34,587 bases of DNA from contig CALMBF010000020.1 in NCBI GenBank assembly GCA_937860145.1, positions 1 to 34,587 of the forward strand, read 5' to 3'. This DNA is from an uncultured Geobacter sp. GTDB taxonomy: Bacteria; Desulfobacterota; Desulfuromonadia; Geobacterales; DSM-12255. Below are positions 7,970 through 15,740 of this stretch, piece after piece. The notes below the pieces were generated by a model. The model ran no database searches. It was not told the DNA's origin and saw only the letters and a program-made list of their open reading frames with translations. Both the position numbers and the translations under genes were made by a program. The stretch's first letter is position 1. Every line of letters begins with the position of its first letter.

Positions 7970-9335
7970 CGTGACCTCTCTCTTCATGCGTGGACGTCTT
8001 CACAAGGTGCTGCAATGAGCTGAATTCCTCCTCGCCCAGTGCCCGGTAGAATTCGCTGCGGAAGGCAAGCTGAAGCAGTGCCGCCCCCCCTGCTTCCCCG
8101 GGCAGTATGGAGCCTGCGATCTCCCGGCGATAGAACCCCAAACGCCAGAGGAGCCCTGCACAGGCAAGGAGGAAACCGCAATAGACGAGATACACGCCAC
8201 GTTCGCTGACAACGGTAAAACGGACCCAGAAGGACTGCCTGGCGAGGACGAGCTCCCCGTCGGCGAGCGGTACGCGGGCTCCGGAGGCGTAGGGCATGCG
8301 GGTGACGGTGCGCCTGTCGCCATCAACCGTCAGGATCGCAAGCACCGGGTTGCGGAACTCTTCGCTCCGGGTGGTATCCTCGCCGTTTACCAGTTCGTGG
8401 TCGGGAAAAAACCGGAGGCGGAATTCGCGCCCCCCCATGCGAAAGCCGTCTTCCTTCCCCCGCAGGATATTGAGTTTGACAAAGGCCCCGTCCAGTTCAC
8501 GTCCGCTGCGGTCCCTGAGGATAAAGAGGGGGGCAAGCCCCAGGTCCTTGACCACCAGCGAGACGATCCCCTCCCGGAACGGGCTGTTGATATCGAGGGT
8601 ATGCAGGCGCCCTTCACCATCCTCCAGGTTCACCCGCAGGCCGGTGGGGGTATGGGCCTCGATGAGCGGCGTGACCTTCCTGATGGTCACCCGCATCTGC
8701 GGCGGGCCTCCGAGCCGTGGCAGGGACGGCTTGCCCGTATACCGGTCCAGCTCGCCGCTGAACGTCTCCCCTTCGGCCAGGTCGACAATGCCGACAAACC
8801 GGGTGTAGACGCTGATCAGCCCTCCGAGCAGCAGCAGGAAGAAGCTCAGGTGGAACAGCAGGGAAGCGGCGGGGGAGCGGCGGTTCCTGATGCCGTAAAA
8901 ACGCTCCGCCGTCCCGTGACACGCATAACCGGCACGGCGCAGGGCGTCAAAGAGCCGGCCCAGGTCCCAGTCCCGGGGGAGTTCCAGCCGCCCCGTCCAC
9001 GTGAATCCGCCGCCACAAGGGTCGGGGAGAGGATCCGGCAGGGCAAGCCGGCGTCGGACCACCGGCAGCCGCTGCCACATCACCAGGGAGAGATTGACGA
9101 AAAACAGTCCCCAGAGCGTCAGCGTCAGGGGCGCGCGGTAGATCTCCATCAGGCCGAGGGCCTCAACGGTCGCAACCAGTGTCGGCAGATTTCTCTTCCA
9201 CTGCAGGTACTCTTCGTACTCGATGACCCCTTTTTGCGGGATCCAGAGTCCGAGCAGGAAAATCGATCCGAGAGCCACGATCAGGAAGATGGTAAGGCGA
9301 AGCGAACCGAGGAATCTGATGAATGGTCGAAGCAT
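7953..9335 (-). CDS. resB: ResB (CcsB) cytochrome c maturation protein
   Basis: A 460-residue protein with the ResB plan: helix 1 (about 10-32, LRLTIFLIVALGSIFLLG), helix 2 (about 68-90), helix 3 (about 150-172, containing the conserved His of LLFHLSFFLLLLGG), a periplasmic domain of about 220 residues, and helix 4 near 400-420 (YLVYCGFLLACAGLLWRLGF). In system II, ResB and CcsA form the heme exporter and cytochrome c synthetase in the inner membrane. ccsA lies 19 bases upstream in the same operon, so the two products should form the complex. Location next to genes for two giant cytochromes suggests a dedicated synthetase. Length is normal. Confidence 0.93.
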   Translation of the reverse strand: MLRPFIRFLGSLRLTIFLIVALGSIFLLGLWIPQKGVIEYEEYLQWKRNLPTLVATVEALGLMEIYRAPLTLTLWGLFFVNLSLVMWQRLPVVRRRLALPDPLPDPCGGGFTWTGRLELPRDWDLGRLFDALRRAGYACHGTAERFYGIRNRRSPAASLLFHLSFFLLLLGGLISVYTRFVGIVDLAEGETFSGELDRYTGKPSLPRLGGPPQMRVTIRKVTPLIEAHTPTGLRVNLEDGEGRLHTLDINSPFREGIVSLVVKDLGLAPLFILRDRSGRELDGAFVKLNILRGKEDGFRMGGREFRLRFFPDHELVNGEDTTRSEEFRNPVLAILTVDGDRRTVTRMPYASGARVPLADGELVLARQSFWVRFTVVSERGVYLVYCGFLLACAGLLWRLGFYRREIAGSILPGEAGGAALLQLAFRSEFYRALGEEEFSSLQHLVKTSTHEERGHDGDKG

Positions 9336-9354
9336 GGTCGGTCCGTCTTCCTGC

Positions 9355-10191
9355 TCAGCGAACGTTGAAGAAGTGCATGCTGGTATCGACGACGAAATTG
9401 ACGCCGAAGAAGGTTATGATGACCGTGGAGAGGGCGACGATAACGAGCCAGGCAAGTTTCGGCCCCCGCCAGCCGAGGGTGACCCGCAGATGGATGGCAA
9501 GGCCGTAGATGAGCCAGGAGACCAGGGACCAGGTCTCCACCGGATCCCAGCTCCAGTAGCTCCCCCAGAGGTCCTTGGCCCAGATGGCGCCGGCCGCGAT
9601 CATGATGGCATCGGTAATGAAGCCGAACACCATGTAGCGGAACATCAGCTCCTCGAGACGCTCCAGGTTCGGCAGCTTGTCGTACACCGGGTTGGGGCTT
9701 GGCCGTGTCTCGTCGCGGCGTTTGAGGAGGTAGACGATACCTGCCCCCATGGCCAGGGTATATCCGCCATAGGCAAGCCAGGCAAAGTAGACGTGAATAT
9801 AGAGCCAGACCGTTTTCAGGGAGGCGGCCATGGGGGTGAGGACCGGATTGCGCATGGCTCCGTACCCCATGATCAGCAGGGCCGCCGGGATGGTCCCCAC
9901 GGCAAGCAGGTGCAGCCTGCGCCGTCCGTAGCCCACATACAGTGTCGAAAGGATGATGAACCACCCCCCCATCAGCCCCTGTTCGTAATCACCGGACCAG
10001 GGGAGATGCCCCTGCGCTGCATAGCGGGCAGCAATGGCTGCCGTATGGACGGCAAAGCCGGCGGCAATGGCGTGGATCAGGCGCTCGGTGATGGTCGGAT
10101 TCTTGAAGACCAGGGCATAGACGTAACCACCGGCGGCAAGGGCATAGAGGGAGAGGCTGATCCAGAAGAGGACCGATTCGACGGGGCTCAT
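9355..10191 (-). CDS. ccsA: CcsA (ResC) heme lyase subunit, system II
   Basis: A 278-residue polytopic protein with the diagnostic WWD heme-handling motif WGSYWSWDPVET at residues 209-220. Conserved-looking membrane histidines lie around it (His49, His133, His234, His273). About eight helices are visible. It starts with ATG 10191, overlapping the stop of the WG-repeat gene as ATGA. Together with ResB it takes heme across the inner membrane and attaches it to CX(n)CH cysteines in the periplasm. Being next to cytochromes with CX4CH and other odd spacings, it may be a specialised lyase, as known for Wolinella CcsA1 and NrfI; that specificity is inference. Confidence 0.95.
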   Translation of the reverse strand: MSPVESVLFWISLSLYALAAGGYVYALVFKNPTITERLIHAIAAGFAVHTAAIAARYAAQGHLPWSGDYEQGLMGGWFIILSTLYVGYGRRRLHLLAVGTIPAALLIMGYGAMRNPVLTPMAASLKTVWLYIHVYFAWLAYGGYTLAMGAGIVYLLKRRDETRPSPNPVYDKLPNLERLEELMFRYMVFGFITDAIMIAAGAIWAKDLWGSYWSWDPVETWSLVSWLIYGLAIHLRVTLGWRGPKLAWLVIVALSTVIITFFGVNFVVDTSMHFFNVR

Positions 10192-11270
10192 GGCTTTTTA
10201 TCCCTTCCGGCGGTTTTATTCTCCAGCAGATGCAGCAACAGCTGCTCATCGGCAGGCATGCCGGCATCCTGGTACTGGGGTTTGACCACCATCTTGCCGC
10301 CGCGGTCGATGAACCCCCATTTGTGACCGGACAGCACCGGGGCGGTGCCGTTGCGGAACAGCCCCACTTCCGTGTAGGTAGCCGGCACGACCAGTTTCCC
10401 TTTTCCGTCGGCGAATCCCCAGAACTTGCCCGATTTCACCGGAACGAGCCCTTCCGCGAATATTCGTGCACCATCAAAGCGGGGGAGGATAACCTGTTTC
10501 CCCTCACGGTTGACGAAGCCTACTTTTTCACCGACACGGTAGGCCGCCAGCCCCTCGCTGAACGGACTGACTGCGGTGAAGATATCCGGCACGACGAACC
10601 TGCCGTTCCCATCGATGAACCCCCAGCGACCGGTGGCGGTACGGACCCCCGCCAGCCCCTCACTGAAATAACCGTCGGCAACGGCAGCATACCGGGCCGG
10701 CACGACCGTGGCACCACTTTTGTCGATGAACCCGAACTTCCCGCCGCTCCTGACCATCGCCCTTCCGTCACGGAACAGGAAGGCGCTTTCGAAGCGCGGG
10801 GGAACGACCTGAGCCCCACTGGAATCCACATATCCCCACGCCCCGCTCTTCCGGACCGCGGCAAGTCCCTCGCTGAAAGGAAGCACAGCGTCGTACTGGG
10901 GCGGGATGACATACGCCCCCTTGGTGTCGATGAAACCCCACTTGTTCCCCTCGGCAACCCCTGCGAGCCCCTGGCTGAAGAACTGGGCCGCCTGGAACCG
11001 GGGAGCAACGATGGTTTTGCCCCTGAAGTCGATATACCCCCAGGACGCATTTACCAGCACAGCTGCCAACCCTTCGCTGAAGTCGGTTGCCTGGTCGAAG
11101 GTCAACGGGATCCTCTCCTTGCCTGTTTCATCGATAAATCCGAACCTGTTGTTCTGGGCAACGAGGAGCAGTTTGCCGTGGTCGACACTCCCGTCATTCG
11201 TACCGCGGCTGCAGGCAGCCAGCAGGCAGGCGGTAAGAAGCACCATCCACAGACCATGTCTTATCGTCAC
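10188..11270 (-). CDS. WG-repeat lipoprotein
   Basis: A 360-residue predicted lipoprotein. The signal sequence ends in the lipobox LLAAC with the lipidated Cys near residue 20. The rest is nine WG (KWG) repeats of about 33 residues, each with a core such as WGFIDTKGA, WGYVDSSGA, FGFIDKSGA or WGFADGKGK, followed by a FSEGLA-type turn. WG repeats form beta-rich folds used for binding. The GTG start at 11270 overlaps the previous stop as GTGA, and the end overlaps ccsA as ATGA, so it is locked between two maturation genes. That suggests a periplasmic or outer-membrane scaffold or chaperone role in cytochrome assembly, but no direct function is known. Confidence 0.88.
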   Translation of the reverse strand: MTIRHGLWMVLLTACLLAACSRGTNDGSVDHGKLLLVAQNNRFGFIDETGKERIPLTFDQATDFSEGLAAVLVNASWGYIDFRGKTIVAPRFQAAQFFSQGLAGVAEGNKWGFIDTKGAYVIPPQYDAVLPFSEGLAAVRKSGAWGYVDSSGAQVVPPRFESAFLFRDGRAMVRSGGKFGFIDKSGATVVPARYAAVADGYFSEGLAGVRTATGRWGFIDGNGRFVVPDIFTAVSPFSEGLAAYRVGEKVGFVNREGKQVILPRFDGARIFAEGLVPVKSGKFWGFADGKGKLVVPATYTEVGLFRNGTAPVLSGHKWGFIDRGGKMVVKPQYQDAGMPADEQLLLHLLENKTAGRDKKP

Positions 11271-12478
11271 TGAACACCTCCACGGGGAGCATCCTGACCC
11301 GGCTCACTGGTTTTCATATCGAAGTCGTCGGTGCGGAGCAGGCAGCCACCATCCGCACCATCGGTCAGCCATGCTCTCCGCCGGGGGGCAAGGGCCGCGG
11401 TGCTGCTCGCCAGCAGCAGCACCCCTCCCAGGAACGCCATGAGGAGGGTGTGCCGGGCACGCATGACCCTGATCTGGCTCCACCGGCCTATCCCTTCGTT
11501 TTTCACGACATAGCTGCCGACCGTTTTGACATGGTCTGGTGCCTTGCCAAGCACGGCGGTAATATGTTCATCCTTGTGCCGCAACTCGACTTTCAGTTCG
11601 TCATTCACCTGGTTGAACAGGGCCTTGCCATCAACGTCGTTGAGCTTGTCCCTCTTCAGGGTTCCCCGGTGGGAATAACCGTCAACCGGTTTGTCCAGGG
11701 GGTAGAAGTGGATCCAGTCGGTATACAGGACATGATTGCCCGTGGTCGTCATGATGAGCCAGACGTCATACTCAAGGGCGTGCATGCTGAATCGGAACCC
11801 GTCATATTCGTGGACCTTGCCCAGTGCGGGCAGACTCTCTTCCCACAGAGGACGATCATCCAACGACAGCAGCCGTATCTGTGCCGCACCGAGGGGGTAG
11901 ACTGCATCGGGAAAATAGCGCTCCACCCCCTTCAGCTTGTAGGGGAGTGACGAGAACCTCATGAGCGGTCCCTTGGTATACATCGTATAGGTAGCCGGTT
12001 TGTTCAAAGGCTGCGGAGCACCGGGACCCAGCATGACCACGCCGCTGAACTGGACAAGATTGTCGTAGGAGCCGACCAGCATGATAAGGGCAGCAGTGGC
12101 AAGGGCGGTGGCACGGGCAGCCCTCCGTGCCATGCCTCGCTCGGCGTAGGTGCCCGCCTTGTTGAGCCGATACCCCCTCTTCACCAAGGTATGGAGGAGC
12201 AGATCGGCTGCGGCATGCGGTGTAACGGTGATGAGCCCTGAGACTGCCGGCGGTGCCGGTTGCTGGTGCCAGAGGATGGTCAGGCCGGCACGGTAGAGAA
12301 GAAACCCGCTGCAGAGGAGCAGGTTCAGGATCATTGCGGTGGTGCCGTACGCCGTCGTGAATCCGGCAGCCTTCACCGCAAGGACAATCGCGGGGATAAT
12401 CGTGAAGAGGAGAAGAACCCGCCAGAGCGGCCAGGTTCGCAACACCTGCATGTACGTGTTCTTCATCGTTGTCGACAC
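11267..12478 (-). CDS. Divergent ResB-like four-helix membrane protein
   Basis: A 403-residue protein with four hydrophobic segments: about residues 15-38, 43-66, 122-145 and 345-367. Between the third and fourth is a periplasmic region of about 200 residues. This layout copies ResB, and it is first in the same operon as resB and ccsA, so it is probably a ResB-family relative; sequence identity with ResB looks low by eye. The start is GTG 12478 or ATG 12466; neither has a clear ribosome site. A tandem hairpin lies just upstream and separates it from the cytochrome operon. Function may be heme handling or cytochrome-specific guidance; this is inferred from context. Confidence 0.65.
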   Translation of the reverse strand: MSTTMKNTYMQVLRTWPLWRVLLLFTIIPAIVLAVKAAGFTTAYGTTAMILNLLLCSGFLLYRAGLTILWHQQPAPPAVSGLITVTPHAAADLLLHTLVKRGYRLNKAGTYAERGMARRAARATALATAALIMLVGSYDNLVQFSGVVMLGPGAPQPLNKPATYTMYTKGPLMRFSSLPYKLKGVERYFPDAVYPLGAAQIRLLSLDDRPLWEESLPALGKVHEYDGFRFSMHALEYDVWLIMTTTGNHVLYTDWIHFYPLDKPVDGYSHRGTLKRDKLNDVDGKALFNQVNDELKVELRHKDEHITAVLGKAPDHVKTVGSYVVKNEGIGRWSQIRVMRARHTLLMAFLGGVLLLASSTAALAPRRRAWLTDGADGGCLLRTDDFDMKTSEPGQDAPRGGVQ

Positions 12479-12515
12479 CCTGTATCATCTAGCACGTTTT
12501 TACCGGTGGCTGCAA

Positions 12516-12576
12516 TAAAAACGAAGAGCCGCATGTGCGGCCCTGTGGGGCGGAGGCTGCTTGTGCAGCCTCCGCC
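12516..12576 (-). terminator. Tandem-hairpin terminator after the cytochrome operon
   Basis: Read on the minus strand, just past the stop of the 1043-residue cytochrome gene, there is a perfect 12-bp stem (GGCGGAGGCTGC and its complement at 12549-12576, four-base loop). A second hairpin with core GCCGC/GCGGC follows (12525-12543), and then a T run (complement of 12516-12520). The T run is six bases from the second stem, so termination could be partial. Confidence 0.75.
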
Positions 12577-12593
12577 TATGGATGATGGACAGG

Positions 12594-15500
12594 CTAGTAG
12601 GAGAGCGCCCGTGCCCCACCGGCCCTGGTGACCGTGGCCCCCTTGCCACCGGTGTGGGAGGTACAGACACCCCAGTTGGTGGTCGGGTTGGTGTAGCAGC
12701 TGATGGCGGACGAGGCTGCCGTCCAGTTCGTGACGGTGTACCCGTTGTTGTTCATTCCCGGCATGAACCGGTAGGTGGACTGGGAACCGCCACCACCCTG
12801 GGTGTAGGTGTTGTTCCCCCCGTGGATGCCGCCCCAGCCGGTGCCGCCGACGTTATGGCAGGCGGCGCAGCTCATGCCGGTGATGTTGCCGTTCGTCTTG
12901 CCGCCGGCACGGGCGGCGATACCGACTGCACCGGCAGTGTTGACGAAGTCGGAACCATTGCCGCCGGTATGGGCGTTGGTGCTGTAGGTCGCCGTGTGGC
13001 ACTTGAGGCAGACATAGCTGCTGGCGGTATGGAGCGTGTCCGCCCCGGAGCTGTTCTGCAGCATGTACTCGTTGTTGGCCGTACCGTGGCCGTTCAGGTA
13101 GTGGCAGTCGTGGCAGTGGAGCCGCGAGTTGTCAGCCAGTGTACCACCCTGGAGAATGGCGACCGAGTTGAATGGCAGACTGCCGGCACCCGTGTACTTG
13201 GCCGCCTTGACCGCATGGTGGGAGTAGTTGGTGGTGGTGAACTGGGTGTCGACATCAAGGACACGCGTCCGGGCAACCTGGTCGTAGCTGTTGGTCAGGC
13301 TATCGGCGAACGGCGTCAGGGCCTCTGCTGCGGAGGGTGCCGTACCGCCCGTATACCTGAGAGCCGAACCGTTCCACGCGATCTGTGCCGCCCCTGCTGA
13401 ATCGTGGCAACGGAAACAGAAGGTGTCGATATTGGTGTAATCCGTGGCTGTTTTTGTATTCGGAATGGACCAGTAGTTGGTGCCGGCCGTACCGCCGTTC
13501 GACGCCGTCGACACGGCGTCGACGTTCCGAAGGTCGACGGCACTGTTTTTGTGGAGTGTCGTCGTACCGCCCGTAGACGGGTTACCCTCGGCGTGGCAGA
13601 TGATGCAGTGCCACTTGGTCAGGGTACCGCTCGTGATATGGTGCGAATTGGTGGTCGCCGAGCCGCCCATTTCGCCGGTGACTGCTCGCCGCGCCCCGAG
13701 GGCTGCCCCGTGGCAGGAGATGCAGTCCATCGTCGTCACGCTCCAGACCGCGGTGCCGTGGCAGCCGGTGACATTGGAGCAGGTCTGGGTCGCAGCGACA
13801 TAGGTGAACGAGCCGCTGACATTGACCGTGGTGCGGGTCTTGGCCGTGCGGTTACTGTTCCCATGGTTGGTGTTGCCGGTGCCACCGGTGGCGTGGCACT
13901 GGTTGCACGTCATGCCGCCCCTCGTCACGTGGGCCGGGTGGGCACCGGACCAGTTGGGGAAGGTGGTGCCGGCGTTGGGGGTACCGTCGGTGGCGGATGC
14001 GCCGTGGCAGTCGTAGCAGGAAGAGGTGGCAACGGTCCTCAGCAGGCCGACGGTGTGGCAGGCCTTGCAGTTCGGGGCCGTGCCGGCTGCCACCGGGTAG
14101 GTGCCGGCGTTGGTGTAGTCGTGGCAGGAGCAGTTGGCCGACGGGTTGGTCGCCCCGGTCGCCACGCTGTGGGTCGCGCCCGGGTAGGGGAAGGCATGGC
14201 CGCCCTGAGCCTCGAGCTTACCGTTGATATGCTTGGTCTTATCGATAAACGTCTTGTTGTCGGCACTGCTGATGTTGTTGTGACAGCTGCTGCAGGTCGT
14301 GCTCGTGCTATGGCTGTTGGACGTCGGCGGGTAGCCGTGGCAGCGGGCGCAGACCGTTGCGGCCGGTGCCGTGTAGTTGATCATCGAGGTGAAGTTCCAG
14401 TACGGTTTGCGGTAGGTACCACCAGACTCGCCGTTCTTCAGGCGCCAGCCGTGGCAGTAGACACTGGAGCAGGAGGCAGCCTTGGTTGCCGTGCCGTTCG
14501 TGTAGCCGGCGAACGCCGACAGATATGACAGATTGCCAGAACTGACACCGACCAGGATAGTTGCAGACGATGCCTGGGCAAACGTCAATGTCTGCGAGTT
14601 GTAACGGCTCTGTGCCCCCATGTGGCTTGAAACTCCGAAGGGGTTAGAAACCGGGGGTACGGCATGGCACTCGTTGCACTTGAGGTTCTTCATGTACGCC
14701 GACGAGAGGTGCTTGAAGTGTGAACCAACGCGCCTGTTGGCGCTGCTGTAATTCTGGTCGGTGCTGGTTCCCTTTTTCCGGAAACCCGGGGCAAACGCGC
14801 GAAGGTCGGTACCCGAGGTAGTGCCGGCAATACCGTGGCAGTGGGAACAGGTATGGTCGTTGTTGGTGGTTATGGAAGACCAGGCACTGCGGGTCCTGCC
14901 GCCGTGGCACGAGGTATTGGAGCAGATCTTGGTGTTGGCACTGGAGCCGACCTCAGTACTCTTGTAGGAGGTGTAGGAGCCATAGGTAGCGTTGGAGGCA
15001 AAGGTTACGTCACGCACGCCATTCACGTGGCGAACTGCGCCGGAAAAGGGCTTCAGGGTCGCGGCGTCCGTGGCGGTCCGGGAGTGGCACTCGTTGCAGC
15101 TGACGTTGGCAGCAGGGTATTTCAGGTGCTGGGAGTGGGTGGTGGAAAGGGTGAAGTTCCCCACACTCCGGGCGTAGTTGCCGCTGGCGCCGTTACGGCC
15201 GCCGTGGCAACCGAGGCAGGTTTCCGTCCCGCCCCAACGGGAGGAACTGTACTGCACCTGACCCATGCCGGATGCACGGCCGTTACTGTGGCAGTAGATG
15301 TTCGAGCAGTTACCGAAGGACGGCGAGTTGGTGTTGGCGATCTTCTTGCCACCGGAGTAGCGGTTGCCCGGCAGGCTGCTGCCGGTGATGTTCTTGTAGC
15401 CGGACTGGTGGGCGTTGGTGTAACCGGCACTCGGGTGGCACTTGGTACAGGCATACAGATACTGTCGCTTCGTACCGGTCGAATACCCGGAGTGACGGGC

Positions 15501-15725
15501 ATGGGAGCCGAGGAATTGCCCCGCTGGCACGTTCCGGGCGGTGCCGTCCTTGACTGCGACCTTGAAATGGCAGTCGGAAACGCCGGAACTGCAGCTGATA
15601 GTCGCCGCATTAGCTTCATGCGGCTGGAGAAAACCGAGCGATATTATCAGAGCAGGCAGGACGGTCAGGCCGATCATGGCGTTGGTGCGCATAGTTTCTT
15701 TCATATTCATGACAATGTTCCCCAT
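12594..15725 (-). CDS. Secreted multiheme c-type cytochrome, 1043 residues
   Basis: The N-terminus has a signal peptide (hydrophobic core LTVLPALIISLGF, probable cleavage after HEANA). Counting by eye gives 16 CXXCH motifs (for example CTKCH, CLGCH, CSHCH, CARCH, CYDCH, CIICH, CAACH) and three CX4CH motifs (CSNIYCH, CSNTSCH, CSSVYCH). There are also single odd sites: CX6CH (CSSGVSDCH, directly after the signal peptide), CX1CH (NCSCH) and CX5CH (CSNVTGCH). Capacity is thus 19-22 hemes. Many isolated His (SHFKH, TNSHH) could be distal ligands. It starts 15 bases after the giant cytochrome gene, ATG 15725 with GGGAG nine bases upstream; ATG 15710 and 15704 are alternatives. Role: extracellular or periplasmic electron transfer, with the giant protein as likely partner. 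Confidence 0.92.
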   Translation of the reverse strand: MGNIVMNMKETMRTNAMIGLTVLPALIISLGFLQPHEANAATISCSSGVSDCHFKVAVKDGTARNVPAGQFLGSHARHSGYSTGTKRQYLYACTKCHPSAGYTNAHQSGYKNITGSSLPGNRYSGGKKIANTNSPSFGNCSNIYCHSNGRASGMGQVQYSSSRWGGTETCLGCHGGRNGASGNYARSVGNFTLSTTHSQHLKYPAANVSCNECHSRTATDAATLKPFSGAVRHVNGVRDVTFASNATYGSYTSYKSTEVGSSANTKICSNTSCHGGRTRSAWSSITTNNDHTCSHCHGIAGTTSGTDLRAFAPGFRKKGTSTDQNYSSANRRVGSHFKHLSSAYMKNLKCNECHAVPPVSNPFGVSSHMGAQSRYNSQTLTFAQASSATILVGVSSGNLSYLSAFAGYTNGTATKAASCSSVYCHGWRLKNGESGGTYRKPYWNFTSMINYTAPAATVCARCHGYPPTSNSHSTSTTCSSCHNNISSADNKTFIDKTKHINGKLEAQGGHAFPYPGATHSVATGATNPSANCSCHDYTNAGTYPVAAGTAPNCKACHTVGLLRTVATSSCYDCHGASATDGTPNAGTTFPNWSGAHPAHVTRGGMTCNQCHATGGTGNTNHGNSNRTAKTRTTVNVSGSFTYVAATQTCSNVTGCHGTAVWSVTTMDCISCHGAALGARRAVTGEMGGSATTNSHHITSGTLTKWHCIICHAEGNPSTGGTTTLHKNSAVDLRNVDAVSTASNGGTAGTNYWSIPNTKTATDYTNIDTFCFRCHDSAGAAQIAWNGSALRYTGGTAPSAAEALTPFADSLTNSYDQVARTRVLDVDTQFTTTNYSHHAVKAAKYTGAGSLPFNSVAILQGGTLADNSRLHCHDCHYLNGHGTANNEYMLQNSSGADTLHTASSYVCLKCHTATYSTNAHTGGNGSDFVNTAGAVGIAARAGGKTNGNITGMSCAACHNVGGTGWGGIHGGNNTYTQGGGGSQSTYRFMPGMNNNGYTVTNWTAASSAISCYTNPTTNWGVCTSHTGGKGATVTRAGGARALSY

Positions 15726-15740
15726 GATGTCAAGCTCCCG

